A DNA stretch of 64,000 nt, taken from positions 62,001 through 126,000 of the forward strand of contig JAFCMP010000015.1 in NCBI GenBank assembly GCA_017506865.1. The letters run 5' to 3'. The position numbers and the translations under genes are program-made. The DNA is from Tribonema minus. Its lineage: Eukaryota > Sar > Xanthophyceae > Tribonematales > Tribonemataceae. Each line of letters starts with the position of its first letter. Within the stretch, counting starts at the first letter, position 1. Shown here in pieces: positions 1 through 11,135 of this stretch. The notes beneath the pieces were generated by a model. It saw only the letters and a list, made by a program, of their open reading frames with translations, had not been told where the DNA came from and did not search any database.

Positions 1-300
1 TTCATCTACAGACTTTGCAGGTGCGTGGCTGGTGCTTTGTAGCAAACTTGCCTGCAGAGACAACAGAGCTGGAACTAGCGACACGGCACCGTGGCATAGA
101 TACAAGACTTGTAGGCGTGTAGTGTCCATCTACAGACTTTGCAGGTGCGTTGCTGGTGCTTTGTAGCAAACTTGCCTGCAGAGAAAATAGAGTCGGAACT
201 AGCGGCACGGCACGGCGGCATAGATACAAGACTTGTAGGCGTGTCGTGTTCATCTACAGACTTTGCAGGTGCATCCTTTGACGCTGTCGTAGCAATGTTG
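1..300. repeat. Tandem repeat, unit about 124 bp, 2.3 copies
   Basis: The unit starts with a CATCTACAGACTTTGCAGG motif near positions 3, 128 and 252. The first two units match over nearly their full length with a few substitutions. The third diverges after about 30 bases. The array runs off the left window edge, so the copy number is a minimum. No gene was recognised in it. Confidence 0.85.
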
Positions 301-344
301 CATACAGTCACTCTGTAGGCTTTGCAGCTGAATGGAGTCGCCCG

Positions 345-1235
345 TCAGTGGTCGCTGCAAGGTCCTGTACTCCACACTACGTGGAAGGCTCCCCTGTACT
401 AGCCACTGCACTGCAAGCTCTCTTGTGCTCCACACTATGTGGTAGGCTCTCCTGTACTAACCACTACGCTTCAAGGTCTCTTGCGCTGCACACTACGCTG
501 CAAGCTCTCCTATACTAACCACTACGCTGCAAGGTCTCTGGCACTGCACACTACGCTGCGAGGTCTCTGGCACTGCACACTACGCTTCAAGGTCTGTTAT
601 ACTCCACACTACGCTGACAGGTCTCCTGTACTAACCACTACGCTTCAAGGTCTCTTGCGCTGCACACTACGCTGCAAGCTCTCCTACACTAACCACTATG
701 CTGTAAGCTCTCTTGCGCTGCACACTACGCTGCAAGGTCTCTTGTACTCCACGCTACGCTGACAGGTCTCTTGCGCTGCACACTACGCTGACAGGTCTCT
801 TGCACTGCACACTACGCTGCAAGCTCTCCTATACTAACCACTACGCCGCAAGCTCTCTTGCGCTGCACACTACGCTTCAAGGTCTGTTATACTCCACACT
901 ACGCTGACAGGTCTCCTGCACTAACCACTACGCTGCAAGCTCTCTTGCGCTGCACACTACACTTCAAGGTTTGTTATACTCCACACTACGCTGACAGGTC
1001 TCCTGTACTCCACACTACGCTGACAGGTCTCCTGTACTAACCACTACGCTGTAAGCTCTCTTGCGCTGCACACTACACTGAAAGCTCTCCTATGCTCTCC
1101 TATGCAAACCACTATGCTGTAAGCTCTCTTGCGCTGCACACTACGCTGTAAGCTCTCTTGCGCTGCACACTACGCTGCAAGCTCTCCTACACTTACCGCT
1201 ACGCTGCAATCTCTCTTGCGCTGCACACTCCGCTG
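345..1235. repeat. 29-bp minisatellite, about 30 degenerate copies
   Basis: A 29-bp unit built on CTGCACACTACGCTGCAAG plus a CTCTCTTGCG-like half is repeated with substitutions for about 0.9 kb. Sub-variants (CACTACGCTGACAG, CACTACGCTTCAAG, ACTAACCACTACG) alternate, suggesting past unequal exchange. Open frames through the array follow from the period and are not evidence of a gene. Confidence 0.88.
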
Positions 1236-1472
1236 ACATTTTTCCTTATCCTGTAGACTACCAGGACATGACCAATGCACTCTCCAATATCATACAGTCA
1301 GTGCATGTTTTGACGCTTCCCTTGCAGGCCTGGTGCATATAGAACAGGCATCAATGAGGCCTGATGTTGTGACCGTGTGTATCTATTGATCGACATGCCC
1401 TTAGCCTTAGATAGACACGCCCACAGCGTTGCTGACAAAGACACCCCTTGCATCTCTTCTTCCGCAGCCGCC

Positions 1473-2401
1473 ATGACCATGCTGCTGGATTTTTGGTGGT
1501 TTTTGAAGCCCCATATACTGCTGCTGTGGCCTACCATTGTGCCCTTCATCATCCTGCTCACCGTGCCGATGCCGATGGCCTGCATCACATGGTACTTTTG
1601 TGAGAAATCAAAGGTGAGGGTCACGCAAAATCACAGATGCCTTTTGCGCAATCAAGGCAAAGCTTGCCACATCTCAGTGATACATATATGCCCCGCTACA
1701 TTGTTTGCTTCCTATACTTAACTTTTCACCACATCAGACTCATCCAGCTGATGCTGCTTTCCCTGCTTGTCTTGTCAGGCCCGTGCCAAGGCTGTCACTG
1801 AAGCGCGTACACAGGTCCTGCGTCGCATGAGGGAATTGAGCGGCAAACAATCCTGGGCAACTCGCAAGGTATGTCCACAACTGCGACATGACCTCGTACA
1901 ACTGACGCACTGTTATTAGTTGCCATGGAGTGTGTGACTGATCAGGCCTTGTACACTTTGCCACTTTGCTGCACAGGGCCGTCGTCGAAGCACACAGGCC
2001 CCCAAGAAGCACAGAAGCGCTGTGCGTCGCCGCAGAGCGTCATGGGTCAAACTTCAGTGTGCCTCCACCAAGGTAAGCATGCAGCTGTGCTATGCATCTG
2101 TGTTTATCTTGGTTTGCAATTGTACTTTGCTGTCACCGTATTCTATATGTGCTGACCTTGTGACTACACTGTAATGTGACTGTACACTGCTACCTGCAGG
2201 CCTGGCGTGCTATGGGGCAGCTACAGCACTGGCAACACTTCCCATCTGCATTCTTCTCCTCTCATCAACGGGAAAGCTGCTCTGGTCCTCTGGTCCTCAC
2301 CTGGCGCTGTTACCACTGGGGCGGCTACATCGCTGTCACCACCATCCAGTGGACGTGCCCTGAGTCGACGTGCCAAGCGAGCTGCGCGCAGCAAGCCTTA
2401 G
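1473..2401 (+). CDS. Hypothetical spliced gene: membrane segment then basic exons
   Basis: Four exons can be read: 1473-1613, 1779-1868, 1977-2072 and 2200 to about 2401. All join in phase 0, with GTGAGG, GTATGT and GTAAGC donors and CAG acceptors. The ATG at 1473 sits in a GCCGCCATGA context. Exon 1 encodes a hydrophobic stretch (LLLWPTIVPFIILLTVP) likely to be a membrane helix. Exons 2 and 3 are rich in Arg and Lys (RAKAVTEARTQVLRRM, KKHRSAVRRRRASW). Exon 4 is less convincing, and another frame there ends in a basic tail at 2401. I do not recognise the family. The gene may continue into the exons at 3139-4407. The gene call rests on splice-phase agreement only. Confidence 0.35.
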
Positions 2402-2485
2402 GTATGTCTGCTCTACATGAAAGAGAATGGCTTGAAGATACAGCAGACTCTCAGCAAATTGTGTTGAGTGTAAGTAACTTCTTAT

Positions 2486-2998
2486 GTGATGCGCGAGTCA
2501 ATAATGGAGGAGACTGTAATGCAAAGCGTGATTCGCATAGCGGGGCATCATATTTATAGTTGTGTTGGCAAGGCATATCTGCATGTAGGCCTCTCGTCCC
2601 GCCTTTTGCTTAAATGCATGGCGCAGACCGCACCACCTGAGACGTGGAGCAGGGGGGGGGGCATTGCTGCAGATGACATGACCGCGATGGTAAGTGCGGA
2701 TCGCTCGTTTGAAATGTCCGACCTGCACAATGTCGGAGCTCACGGAAGCACGCGCATATTGAGGTGGATTCTGGCAAACACTGGTATTGGCAGCACTAGC
2801 ATGTACTTGGAGGATTTTACTCACTTTACAAGCCGGCATGTTGAGACAAGCTATTCGAAATGGACACCCTGGTATATCAAAATTTGCATCTTGCACATGC
2901 CCAAACGCTGTCAGCTGCAACTGCGTACTGGATTGATTGCCACCACCAGAACAGCGATTGGATGGGGCGAGCCGCCGAATCCGCTCAAATCCAATTGA
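2486..2998 (+). CDS. Hypothetical ORF, 170 codons
   Basis: This open frame lies between the exon groups at 1.5-2.4 kb and 3.1-4.4 kb. It has mixed, protein-like composition with segments such as GAHGSTRILRWILANTG and WTPWYIKICIL. A competing minus-strand frame spans 2498-2920. No family was recognised and no splice signals clearly tie it to its neighbours. It could be an unspliced exon or chance. Confidence 0.2.
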   Translation: MMRESIMEETVMQSVIRIAGHHIYSCVGKAYLHVGLSSRLLLKCMAQTAPPETWSRGGGIAADDMTAMVSADRSFEMSDLHNVGAHGSTRILRWILANTGIGSTSMYLEDFTHFTSRHVETSYSKWTPWYIKICILHMPKRCQLQLRTGLIATTRTAIGWGEPPNPLKSN

Positions 2999-3138
2999 AA
3001 ACCACCACCTGCACCTGTTGCAGAGCCCCCTCCAGCATCCCCACCTGCTGAGCCGCCCGCTGCAGTGCGCGCCGCACCTCTACCTCCACCTAACCTAACA
3101 ATCCCACATGTTTCCGCATTCATCCTGTTTATGACCAG

Positions 3139-4407
3139 GTGGATCGATGTGACTTCAGCATGCTTCGTGAGGCCATGATGCTTCTGAAGAGGATGGTGCT
3201 TCTGGCTGCAGCGTGTGCCACGTCATATGTCGCCGTCATCGCTTCCATGGAGCAGCCAATTTCAGCACTCGCCGGGTTTGTGCTCAGCTTGTTCCACTGC
3301 AGCCGCGGCATCAGCATATCCTCAGGCAAAAGCCCCATCAAGTGGCGGCTGCTGTGCGCATTTGTGCCCTGAGTTGGAGTGGCTGCAAGCCCCATTGACG
3401 GAGACAGGCTGGCCGCGGCGTGTGCTGCAGCAGGGATGCAGGTGGCCGGTTCTCTCGCAGGGGCAGCAGCAGGCGCAGGCATGCAGAGTGTCTCAGAGCC
3501 CAAGGTACGCGCAGTGCACAGTCACATGATGATGCTATTTGTACACTGTGTTCTTGTGTTGCTATGACGACCAAATGTGGTATGCACAGTCACATGACTT
3601 TGGTACACGGTGATGATGTGTTGCTATGGTGACCAAATGCGGTATGTTGTCTGTTTATGGCATCTTCTAACAGGTGTTTGTGCGGCTCATGGGAATGTGT
3701 TGATGTGCGGGCCTCTCCTGCACAATTGTGTATTCATTTCATGCAGCATCTCCAACGGCATGCCCGCCTTGATTTCTTACAGGAGGCGAACGATCGCAAA
3801 GCTCGATTGGACATTATCGGCTGCAACAGCGCGTTGCGCGACCAAATCAAACGCAACACCAAGAACGGCAGACTCCAAGCAACGAAAGCTACAAGGACGA
3901 CGCTCATGCCGTTTGACTCAACAGACAATGTTGAAGCTGGCAAGCGAAAGCGCAATGCGCTGTCTTTGACGAGGTCCAAGGCTAGGGTTGTGCATCAGAC
4001 ATTTGACCTCCTTGAAAACCTGCTTGAACATAGGTGAGTCAGTCAACCAACCGGGTACGTGGAGGCATTGGTGTTGTGCGGAACTTCAATGTGAATCTAG
4101 GTGAAATGACTCAAATTCAACTTCAATAATGACTGTGTAACTCGATGCTGTGCGACACATGCTCTGTTGGTGCAAAATATGTTGGGCATTTGCAGAGTGA
4201 AATTATGACAGTGACTCTTCTACCTCCTAATGCTTGATGCTCTGAGTATGAATGCGAGAGCAATGCTGACATGCAGAACGGCTGAAGATGTAAATGACGA
4301 TAATTGCAGGGCAATCACAAATCAATGGAACACAATGCTGCCTCCTGAGCTGAAGCACAGGCGTGATGCTCTTCACAGTGTACACTATTCTTGGTACGCC
4401 CGGCAAG
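3139..4407 (+). CDS. Hypothetical gene, four phase-consistent exons
   Basis: Proposed exons are 3139-3325, 3374-3504, 3747-4033 and 4310-4407. The phases agree: 1 into 1, 0 into 0, 2 into 2. The 3747-4033 exon is the most convincing. It opens after ATGCAG, closes at a perfect TAG/GTGAGT donor, and encodes a charged, probably helical segment (LDFLQEANDRKARLD, LRDQIKRNTKNGRL). The next exon reads ITNQWNTMLPPELKHRRDAL. The first junction would be a 48-bp GC-AG intron, and a minus-strand frame competes there. The last exon ends at a GTTAGG donor where GC content rises toward the LINE. The LINE may therefore have landed in this gene, whose remainder could be the exons at 17.1-19.0 kb. Function unknown. 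Confidence 0.38.
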
Positions 4408-5182
4408 GTTAGGAGGAGCCGCTGGCGGAGCGGCGGCGCGGAAGGCGAGGATGCACAGGGGACACTGAGGGCACAGCAGCACCGCACGCTCAACCTGTCG
4501 GCCTGGCTACAGCCGAGGACTAGAGAGCGGATTTTCGCTCCACCGCGGGCCTGAGGCGAACAAGGCCAGCCACGCAGCGTGGGTCGCCGGTGACAGCAAG
4601 TAAGCCTCGCATTGATATTGCTAAAGCTACCTACGCACACAGCGACATCGGCCGAAGCACAAGAAGGGCAAACTAAAAATAAAAAAAAAAAAAAAAAGAA
4701 AGCATCAGACGATATCGCCGTCGACGGATCGGAAAGGGGGAACCTAGGGCACACTGGATCGCAGGGCAGTAGATAGCAGTTCACCAGATTAAGGTTTGAA
4801 CGCTTGCTGACCAGCTTGATTTGCAGCCGCACAAGGGACCTCGCCTGGCAGAGACTGACTGCATTCAGCACACGCACAGACACGACAGGACCACGACACT
4901 GCAGCGGCAAGGACACGAATTGCACAGCACTGCATTCAGCCCAGCTGCCTTGTGTTGGTCAGAGGCAGAGAGCTTGAGCACACCGACTCGTTCCACCACC
5001 GCTCGTTTCGCGACGGCGGGAGAAGCACCTGAACAGGTACACCAGAGCAGGACGGGATCTTGAACTGAAAGTGGTATAGCTGTGCAGGGGAGTGTTCGCG
5101 GCAGGCAGCCGCGCTTTCGAAACCGAATCTGGGCTTTTTTTTTTTTTTTTCTTCTCGCGCCTCAAAGTCGCCTTTCAAAGCT
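4408..5182. other. LINE upstream region, probable 5' untranslated part
   Basis: No gene was seen. GC content rises sharply at about 4410. The stretch contains an A-rich run (4675-4700) and a T run (5134-5150), and it ends at the ATG of the LINE ORF. It probably includes the LINE 5' untranslated region, but no element boundary or target duplication could be fixed. Confidence 0.4.
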
Positions 5183-8100
5183 ATGGCTCTCCACTGGCTT
5201 ACCAGCCCTGCCTCACGTGGGGAGGGGTCACCTCTGAAACGCAAACGGGGACAGCGCAACCACGTGCTGAATACTGGCTTGTGGTGGTGGCAGGTCAAAG
5301 CTGCACGCCAATCTGACACACGCCGCAGGCGGCGCCGCCATGGTGTTGGCCGTTGGGTACGCCTAGTGATACCGCCGCCGCCACCGATCCCGGGCCCGCC
5401 GCCAATCCCGGGCCCGCCGCCGATCCCGGGCCCGCCGCCGATCCCGGGCCCGCCGCCGATACCGGGCCCCCCGCCGATACCGGGCCCGCCGCCGATACCG
5501 GACCCGCCGCCGATCCCTGGCCCGCCGCCGATACCGGGCCCGCCGCCGATCCCGGGCCCACCCCCGATCCCGGGCCCGCCGCCGATCCCAGGCCCGCCGC
5601 CGATTCCGGGCCCGCCACCGATACCGGGCCCGCCACCGATACCGGGCCCGCCGCCGATCCCGGGTCCGCCACCGATTTCGGGCCTGCCACCGATACCCGG
5701 CCCGCCACCACCTCAGCTGATGGCCCAGAGCTCTAGACCGCGGCCGATGCCAGAGGTGCCAGTGTGCAGTCAGGTTGCAGAGCTGTGCAGAAGCATGCGC
5801 AGACTACACTTGTCGTCAGCCGACTCGGACGAGCCTCAGGGCAGTGGCAGCCACGCGCACGTCAAGAAGCGCCGCCGCCATCTGACCAGCCCAGGTGCCA
5901 CTAATCACTGTGACAGGGGATGCTCACAGACGAAGCGCCCGCGGCATCAGCCTGCCAGTGACTCGGAGTCTCAAGCGGCGAGTTTACGGGAGGCACTGCC
6001 GCCAGCAGCGATAATTGTACTGAGCTTGGTGGTACTACCGCCACCAGCGGCAAGTACACGCCGTCGGGCGACACTGCCGCCGGATTCACCAGTAGCGACA
6101 ACGCCAATGCCAAAACGACGTTCGCGGCGGAACACGCCTTTAGTGACGGCTGCCACTGCCGCACCAGCGGCGGGGCCCGCACCGGCCGACCCGGTGGTTG
6201 CACAGCCACGGACGACCGTCACAGCCGCCGCTGCATGCGGTCGCAAGGTTACCTCCGACTTAACGGCGGCGGCAACGCCACGTGCGGCAGACATGATGCC
6301 AAAGCCGCCGGCAGCCGCTGCCGCATCAGATGGCCAACGCGGGGCAGCTGCATCCCGGCGGGGTCGGCGTCGCGGCGCCAGCGCCGGGCCGCCCCTGGGA
6401 CGCCTCGGAAGCATTGGCAGCATCAACCGCCCAGAGTCGCCGTCTGGCAAACTGAGTGCGCTGGCAAAGGCGGTCACCATGACCGTGCCCGTACCGATGG
6501 AAGTTGGCGAACCTACCAGTGGGCCAGCGGGTCACCAGAGACGGATCACGTCGCGGCCTTCGCAGCCAGCTAGCAGCGGCGCCTCTCCCCAGTGGCATCC
6601 CGGTCCTCAGCCGATGGAGGTCACCGCAGCGGAAACCCCATGTACTGCAGACATGGTGACAACAGCACCAGCGGCCGCAGCGGCTGCTGCACCGGGCGGC
6701 GAACGTGGGGCGGCTGCACCCCGGCGGGGTCGGCGCCGCGCCAGCGCCCAAAGCACTGGCAGCGTCACCCGTCCAGAGCCACAGTCTGGCGGTGCGCTGG
6801 CAAAGCCGGTCACCGTGACCATGCCTGTACCGATGGAAGTTGGCGAACCTGGGCCGGCGGGTCACCAGAGACGAATCACGTCCCGGTCTTTGCAGCCAGC
6901 TGGTAGCGGCGCCTCTCTGTCAGGCGGCAGCGTCACCTCTGACGGTAACAGTCGCAACGGGCACCCAATATCCGGCATCACCGCTATGACAGTTTTGGCG
7001 CCCGCCAAGACACCCGCTGCCAACCGGAAGGTCAATATCCCGGGGCTGGACTGCCGCATGTGCGACAAGTTCATAGTGCGAGCAAATCCTCGGGCCCCGG
7101 GAAAGAATTGCCCAGCGGCACACGCATGTGCACACCAGCGCACGCGCCACACAGGGAAAGGGAAGCAATTTGCAGAACTGCATGTTCAGCTTTTCCTAGA
7201 CCACCGCCCAATATGCGGCGGCCTGGAGCAGGTCTGCGATGGGTGCGGCAACCTCTTCATCAGACGCACAGCAGCAAGCGCCACGACACCATCTGGTGAT
7301 CTAGGGGCCCTGGACCAGTGCGACGTGTGGCGCTGCGCCGACTGCCTCGCAGGCCCGGTCGCCGCGACAGCATGCACACTGTCAGGCTGTGACCGTGCAT
7401 CAGGCCATGATCACATTGCTGACATACACACCCGACCAACGACATGCGCGGCGGCAGCGGGTGGTGCAGCTGTTGGTGGGGGGAATAGCCTGAAGCCAAC
7501 AGCCGCGCTGCTCGCCGCCGCTAGCAAATGTGGTCCCATACGCAAAATCCTCGGATGCGAGCACCTGGGGGTAGACCCCAGGCAAGCCCATGCATCTACG
7601 TTGGACGGTGTGGCAGTTGCGCCGCTGCCGAGACTGACCCGGAGCAGCACAATGGGTGTGCTGCCTGGCGAAAGTCGTGCTAGCGATAGCGGCGCAACGA
7701 TGTCAAGCAACGATCGTGTGCCCAGCACACCTGGCAGTGCCGCAGCTGCTGTCGCAGCGGGCGCTCAGTCTAGCGAATGCCCCAGGGACCCGACGGGATC
7801 ACACTGGCGAGGCTTGCTGGGGGCGGCTGGCGCACTCGCGCGCAGGGTACGTGCACTGGCCCTTGCCCCCAATCGGGCACGCGTCACGGTGCTTTGCGCT
7901 TGGCCGACGAGTACCAAGCTTGGACCCTGCCGCACGTCACGCCGACTGCATATGCGGCCGGCGGCCAGCGACGCGCCAGCAACACAGACCCTGCTGGGCC
8001 GGACTCCCTGCGCACCGCTGGTGAGTCAGATGCATGACCTGACGGTCACGTTCAGCTTGCTCTCCCTCCGAGAAGAGGGTAATGACCTGGCAACGGTGTT

Positions 8101-8965
8101 TGACCAACTCTCCCTTAGGGAACCGGTCGTTGCCAGGTCGCCTCGCCAGCCAGCCGGGAAACGTGGTGAGTCAGACGTAACGCAGGCTGGTGATAACAGC
8201 ACCCACGCAACAATGACCGAGACAGCACCTGTCACGGCTATGGTTGCCAGTGGAAAGCGCAGTCGACGCAGAGGTAAACACAGACGGCGGACGCAGGAGC
8301 GACAGGCCCAGTGCGACAATTCTCGTGCACCCCTGGCACCAGCCACCACACCGCCGAGGGGCGGTGCCTCTGCCCCCTCAGCACCAATATCCGGGCCGGC
8401 GAAGGTCACCACCGTGACGGTGGCGACCCGGATACCCTCAACCGTGTGCCATACAGTCACCGTGGAGGAGCAGCAAGACGCGCTGGCAAAAGCCACCAAC
8501 TACGGTTTTTCCACTTGGCACACGGGCCTGCAGGCACTCCACAAACAGGCGCTTGGGGAAAACACAGCGACGCTAGCACGTGGTGGGGAGCTTCGCCCCG
8601 TGAGCAACGTGGGCAACGGCAACTGCCTGATTCATACAGCTCTACACGGCATAGGCAGCGTCGCAGTTGAGCACGGACTGCCGGCCCCAGCGCTGGTGAT
8701 TGCCATGCGAGAGGCACTGCTGGACGGGATGGTGGCATACGTCACGCAGGGGGCGGGCAAACAAGGGGCCAGCATGTCATCGATGCGTCAACTGACCGCG
8801 CATGCAGCAGCCCAACCTGCGTGTACACGTGAACAATTCGACACGTACGGGACACGCGCTCGCTGCCTCGCAATCGAGTACGGCACAAATGAAACGGACA
8901 GCGCAGACAGCGGGCACACGCTCCTGCTGCAACGCCTACAGGAAGAGGGCGTGTGGGGACGGCCC
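5183..8965 (+). CDS. LINE ORF, N-terminal part: Pro repeat, zinc clusters, OTU start
   Basis: This holds the first 1261 codons of a giant non-LTR retrotransposon ORF. In order: a basic leader; a (PPPIPG)n repeat at residues about 66-175; a long Ala/Pro/Arg-rich linker with two diverged copies of a PVPMEVGEP segment; Cys/His clusters at about 622-740 (CRMC, CDGC, CADC), probably zinc-binding; and the start of an OTU-type cysteine protease, motif GNGNCLIHTALHG, with candidate nucleophile Cys1148. OTU proteases hydrolyse ubiquitin-type linkages, and OTU domains are known in some algal LINEs such as Dualen/RandI. The usual GDGNC motif reads GNGNC here, so the acidic residue is Asn. The frame is interrupted at 8966 by an LTR element and resumes in phase at 11663. 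Unspliced and high in GC. Confidence 0.8.
5378..5710 (+). repeat. Coding 15-18-bp repeat (PPPIPG)n in the LINE ORF
   Basis: About 20 units of CCGCCGATCCCGGGC-type sequence encode PPPIPG with rare D, S or L substitutions. Third positions vary (ATCCC, ATACC, ATTCC) while the peptide stays constant, so the array has been kept as protein. A polyproline-type linker is likely. Confidence 0.9.
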
Positions 8966-9487
8966 TGTCGGAAGCGAAGGATCTAGCAGGAGTCTCCAGC
9001 AAGTGACCAGGCAGGAGCAAGGGCACGAGGCAGGAGGAAGAGAGACTCCGGCTTGGCCGTGTGTAGAAGAGAGAGTGAATTGATGGGAGTGAGGCGACCT
9101 TCCAAAGTGCCGAACTCCAGAGAAGCCGAGAACTCCAGAGAACTCAAGAACTCTGTAGAAGCGGCCTGATGCAACTGGCCGATGTGCCGACAGGCCGAAC
9201 TGTAACTACAAGTGGCCGATGTCACAACCTCAAGTTCAACTTCCTACTTCAACATGTACTTGAAGTTGACCAGCAAACTTCAACATGTACAGTTCAACCT
9301 GCTGGTGAACCCTGCTACTGCTGAGCATCGCTACGCTACAGGATAGCGCACCCAGTCATGACTCTCCTGGGGATGGGGGCATTTCACCGCTCTTGCGCAC
9401 ACACTAGGATGACAGCAGCTCTTGCTACAGCTGCTGCGGTATGCTACACTAGACTCATGTGAGGGTGTACATGACCATATTCCGACA
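8966..9487 (-). repeat. LTR (3' LTR in element orientation)
   Basis: This 522-bp terminal repeat starts TGTCGG and ends CCGACA. It matches 11136-11657 except at about two positions. The purine tract lies immediately outside it at 9488-9500, on the gag side. Confidence 0.93.
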
Positions 9488-9563
9488 CCCCCTCTCGCAC
9501 TCAGCATGAGTCTTGGCTACTGCACATATCCTGGAGCCCCCTCTGGCTCTGACGTGGCTCACG

Positions 9564-10397
9564 CTAGAAGCCTACGTTCGGTCTAGGCTTCGTACCTGGT
9601 GTGCGGCCCTGAGCCTGGCACTCGAGATCAGAGTGCGAAGTGGACTTGTGGTATTCGCACCACTTGTCTCCCGATGGTCTGGACCTGAGTGGGCACGCAT
9701 TGGCCTTGTGCCCCTTCCTCTTGCAGTTGAAGCAGACAGGATTGCCGGTGGCGAGCAGTGCTGCGTCGTCGGGTGGCGGTGCGGTGGTGATACGCCGGCT
9801 GTAGAACGCCCGAATCTTGTCCTTCGTCTCTTCGTAGGTGAGGTTGTCGGCGGAGTCGAGCACAGTGGTGAGCTCGGCGTAGGCCTCCGGTAAGGCGTTG
9901 ATGGCGATCCCGATGAGCCAGTCATCGTCGATGTTGCGGAGGTTTTCCCAGTAAGAGAGCTGTTTGACGACTTCGTTGACCTTGGTGAAGAGCTCCTCTG
10001 GGTCTTGAGAAGGGGTGAGCTTGATCCGCATCAGCTCGCTGAGCAGCTGTATTTTCTGTGCTCTGGTCTTGGTCTCGTTGAGAAGTAGCTGCCAAGCTTT
10101 GTTGCCCTGGTCCTCAGGTGCTTGTGAGACGACGTTGAAAGCTGCGTCGCTGACGTTGGTGATGATGAAGGTGTAGGCGGTGCTGTTCTTGGTGTCGAAG
10201 CTGGCTCGTGCACTTGGTTCAGAGGGTGGCGCTGTCCTGCCGACCATGACGTCGTACACGTCGATGAGCTTCATCCATGCTGTGAAGCGTAGTTTCCAAG
10301 GCGTCCATGCCTCGTTCTTGCCGTCGAATGGTAGTCGTGGGATTCTCGCAAGGCTCTTGAAGTCCGTTGCCGATGAAGTCTCCCCGCTATCTCCCAT
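9564..10397 (-). CDS. Gag-like protein of the LTR element, 277 aa
   Basis: The single ORF of the nested element. The N-terminal and middle parts resemble Copia-type gag (UBN2/Retrotran_gag_2 families), with a conserved-looking FDGKNEAWTPWKLRF start and a helical body (LMRIKLTPSQDPEELFTKV). A C-terminal CCHC zinc knuckle (CFNCKRKGHKANAC) is typical of nucleic-acid-binding gag proteins. It lies between the primer-binding-site side and the purine tract, as expected. It is treated as part of a virus-like fossil element. The family name rests on motif recognition only. Confidence 0.85.
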   Translation of the reverse strand: MGDSGETSSATDFKSLARIPRLPFDGKNEAWTPWKLRFTAWMKLIDVYDVMVGRTAPPSEPSARASFDTKNSTAYTFIITNVSDAAFNVVSQAPEDQGNKAWQLLLNETKTRAQKIQLLSELMRIKLTPSQDPEELFTKVNEVVKQLSYWENLRNIDDDWLIGIAINALPEAYAELTTVLDSADNLTYEETKDKIRAFYSRRITTAPPPDDAALLATGNPVCFNCKRKGHKANACPLRSRPSGDKWCEYHKSTSHSDLECQAQGRTPGTKPRPNVGF

Positions 10398-11135
10398 GTC
10401 GCTCGCTGACGAAGCCCGTTAGGCGTCCACCTGTACAGGGCGAGCACTGTATGGAGTCTTGTCCGAAGATCTCGCTAGCCGCTCCCCTGTGTAGGCCGAA
10501 CCCTGTGTAGAGCCTCCGCTGCGTCCTGTATAGGCCACTCCTGTGATGTAGGAGTCCTGTGTAGGACCTCGTTGCTGGTGCCGTGTTGAGACGCTCGCAG
10601 GTCAGGTCAGACCTTCCCTATTCCCGCTGCTCCTGTCCGAGGATGCGCGCAGTACTGTCCCTGCAGCTCCCGTGTACGCGCTACCAGATCTCGTAGTCGT
10701 TCTGCTACGCCGCCTTCTGCAAGGTGTTCGACCTACTCCAACCTGGCAGGTTCGCAGCCGTTCGCGCTAAGGCGCACACTCGCACCAGTCGCAGTGCGCG
10801 TGTGGAGAGCCGCAGCAGTGTCTCACCAAGGGGGACTTGACAGGTTTCGAACCCCAGTGCCGCCCTTGCGTGGTTTGCCCGCGCTCTGTGAACCCACACC
10901 ACACTACTCTGTGGAGCTAGGCAGGAAATGCCAGTATTGGACGTACCACGGGGTGGTTGCAGTCCAGGCCAAGCTGCTCACCTGTAGAGTGATTCGATGC
11001 AGCTGATTTGTTCTCGCACTGGTGCTGTGCGGATTGAGCCGGCTCCAAGCCGTGCACTTGACTGTGCAGATTTGATGACGCACTGGTGCTGTGCGGACTC
11101 CCTCGCTGATGGCTCCTAAGCTGTCAGTGTGACCA

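Noticed and set aside
439-1040. Several 60-107-codon open frames in the 29-bp array
   Set aside because: They follow from the repeat period and have no protein-like composition or splice signals.
345-1235. Possible CRISPR-like array
   Set aside because: Units are contiguous with no unique spacers, and the window is eukaryotic.
4675-5150. A-rich and T-rich runs as SINE or LINE tails
   Set aside because: Neither run has a body or target duplication that I could define. They are left within the LINE upstream region.
5295-5711. Minus-strand and other-frame Gly/Ala/Pro ORFs over the PPPIPG block
   Set aside because: Codon-degeneracy pattern supports only the LINE frame. The others are shadows of the repeat.
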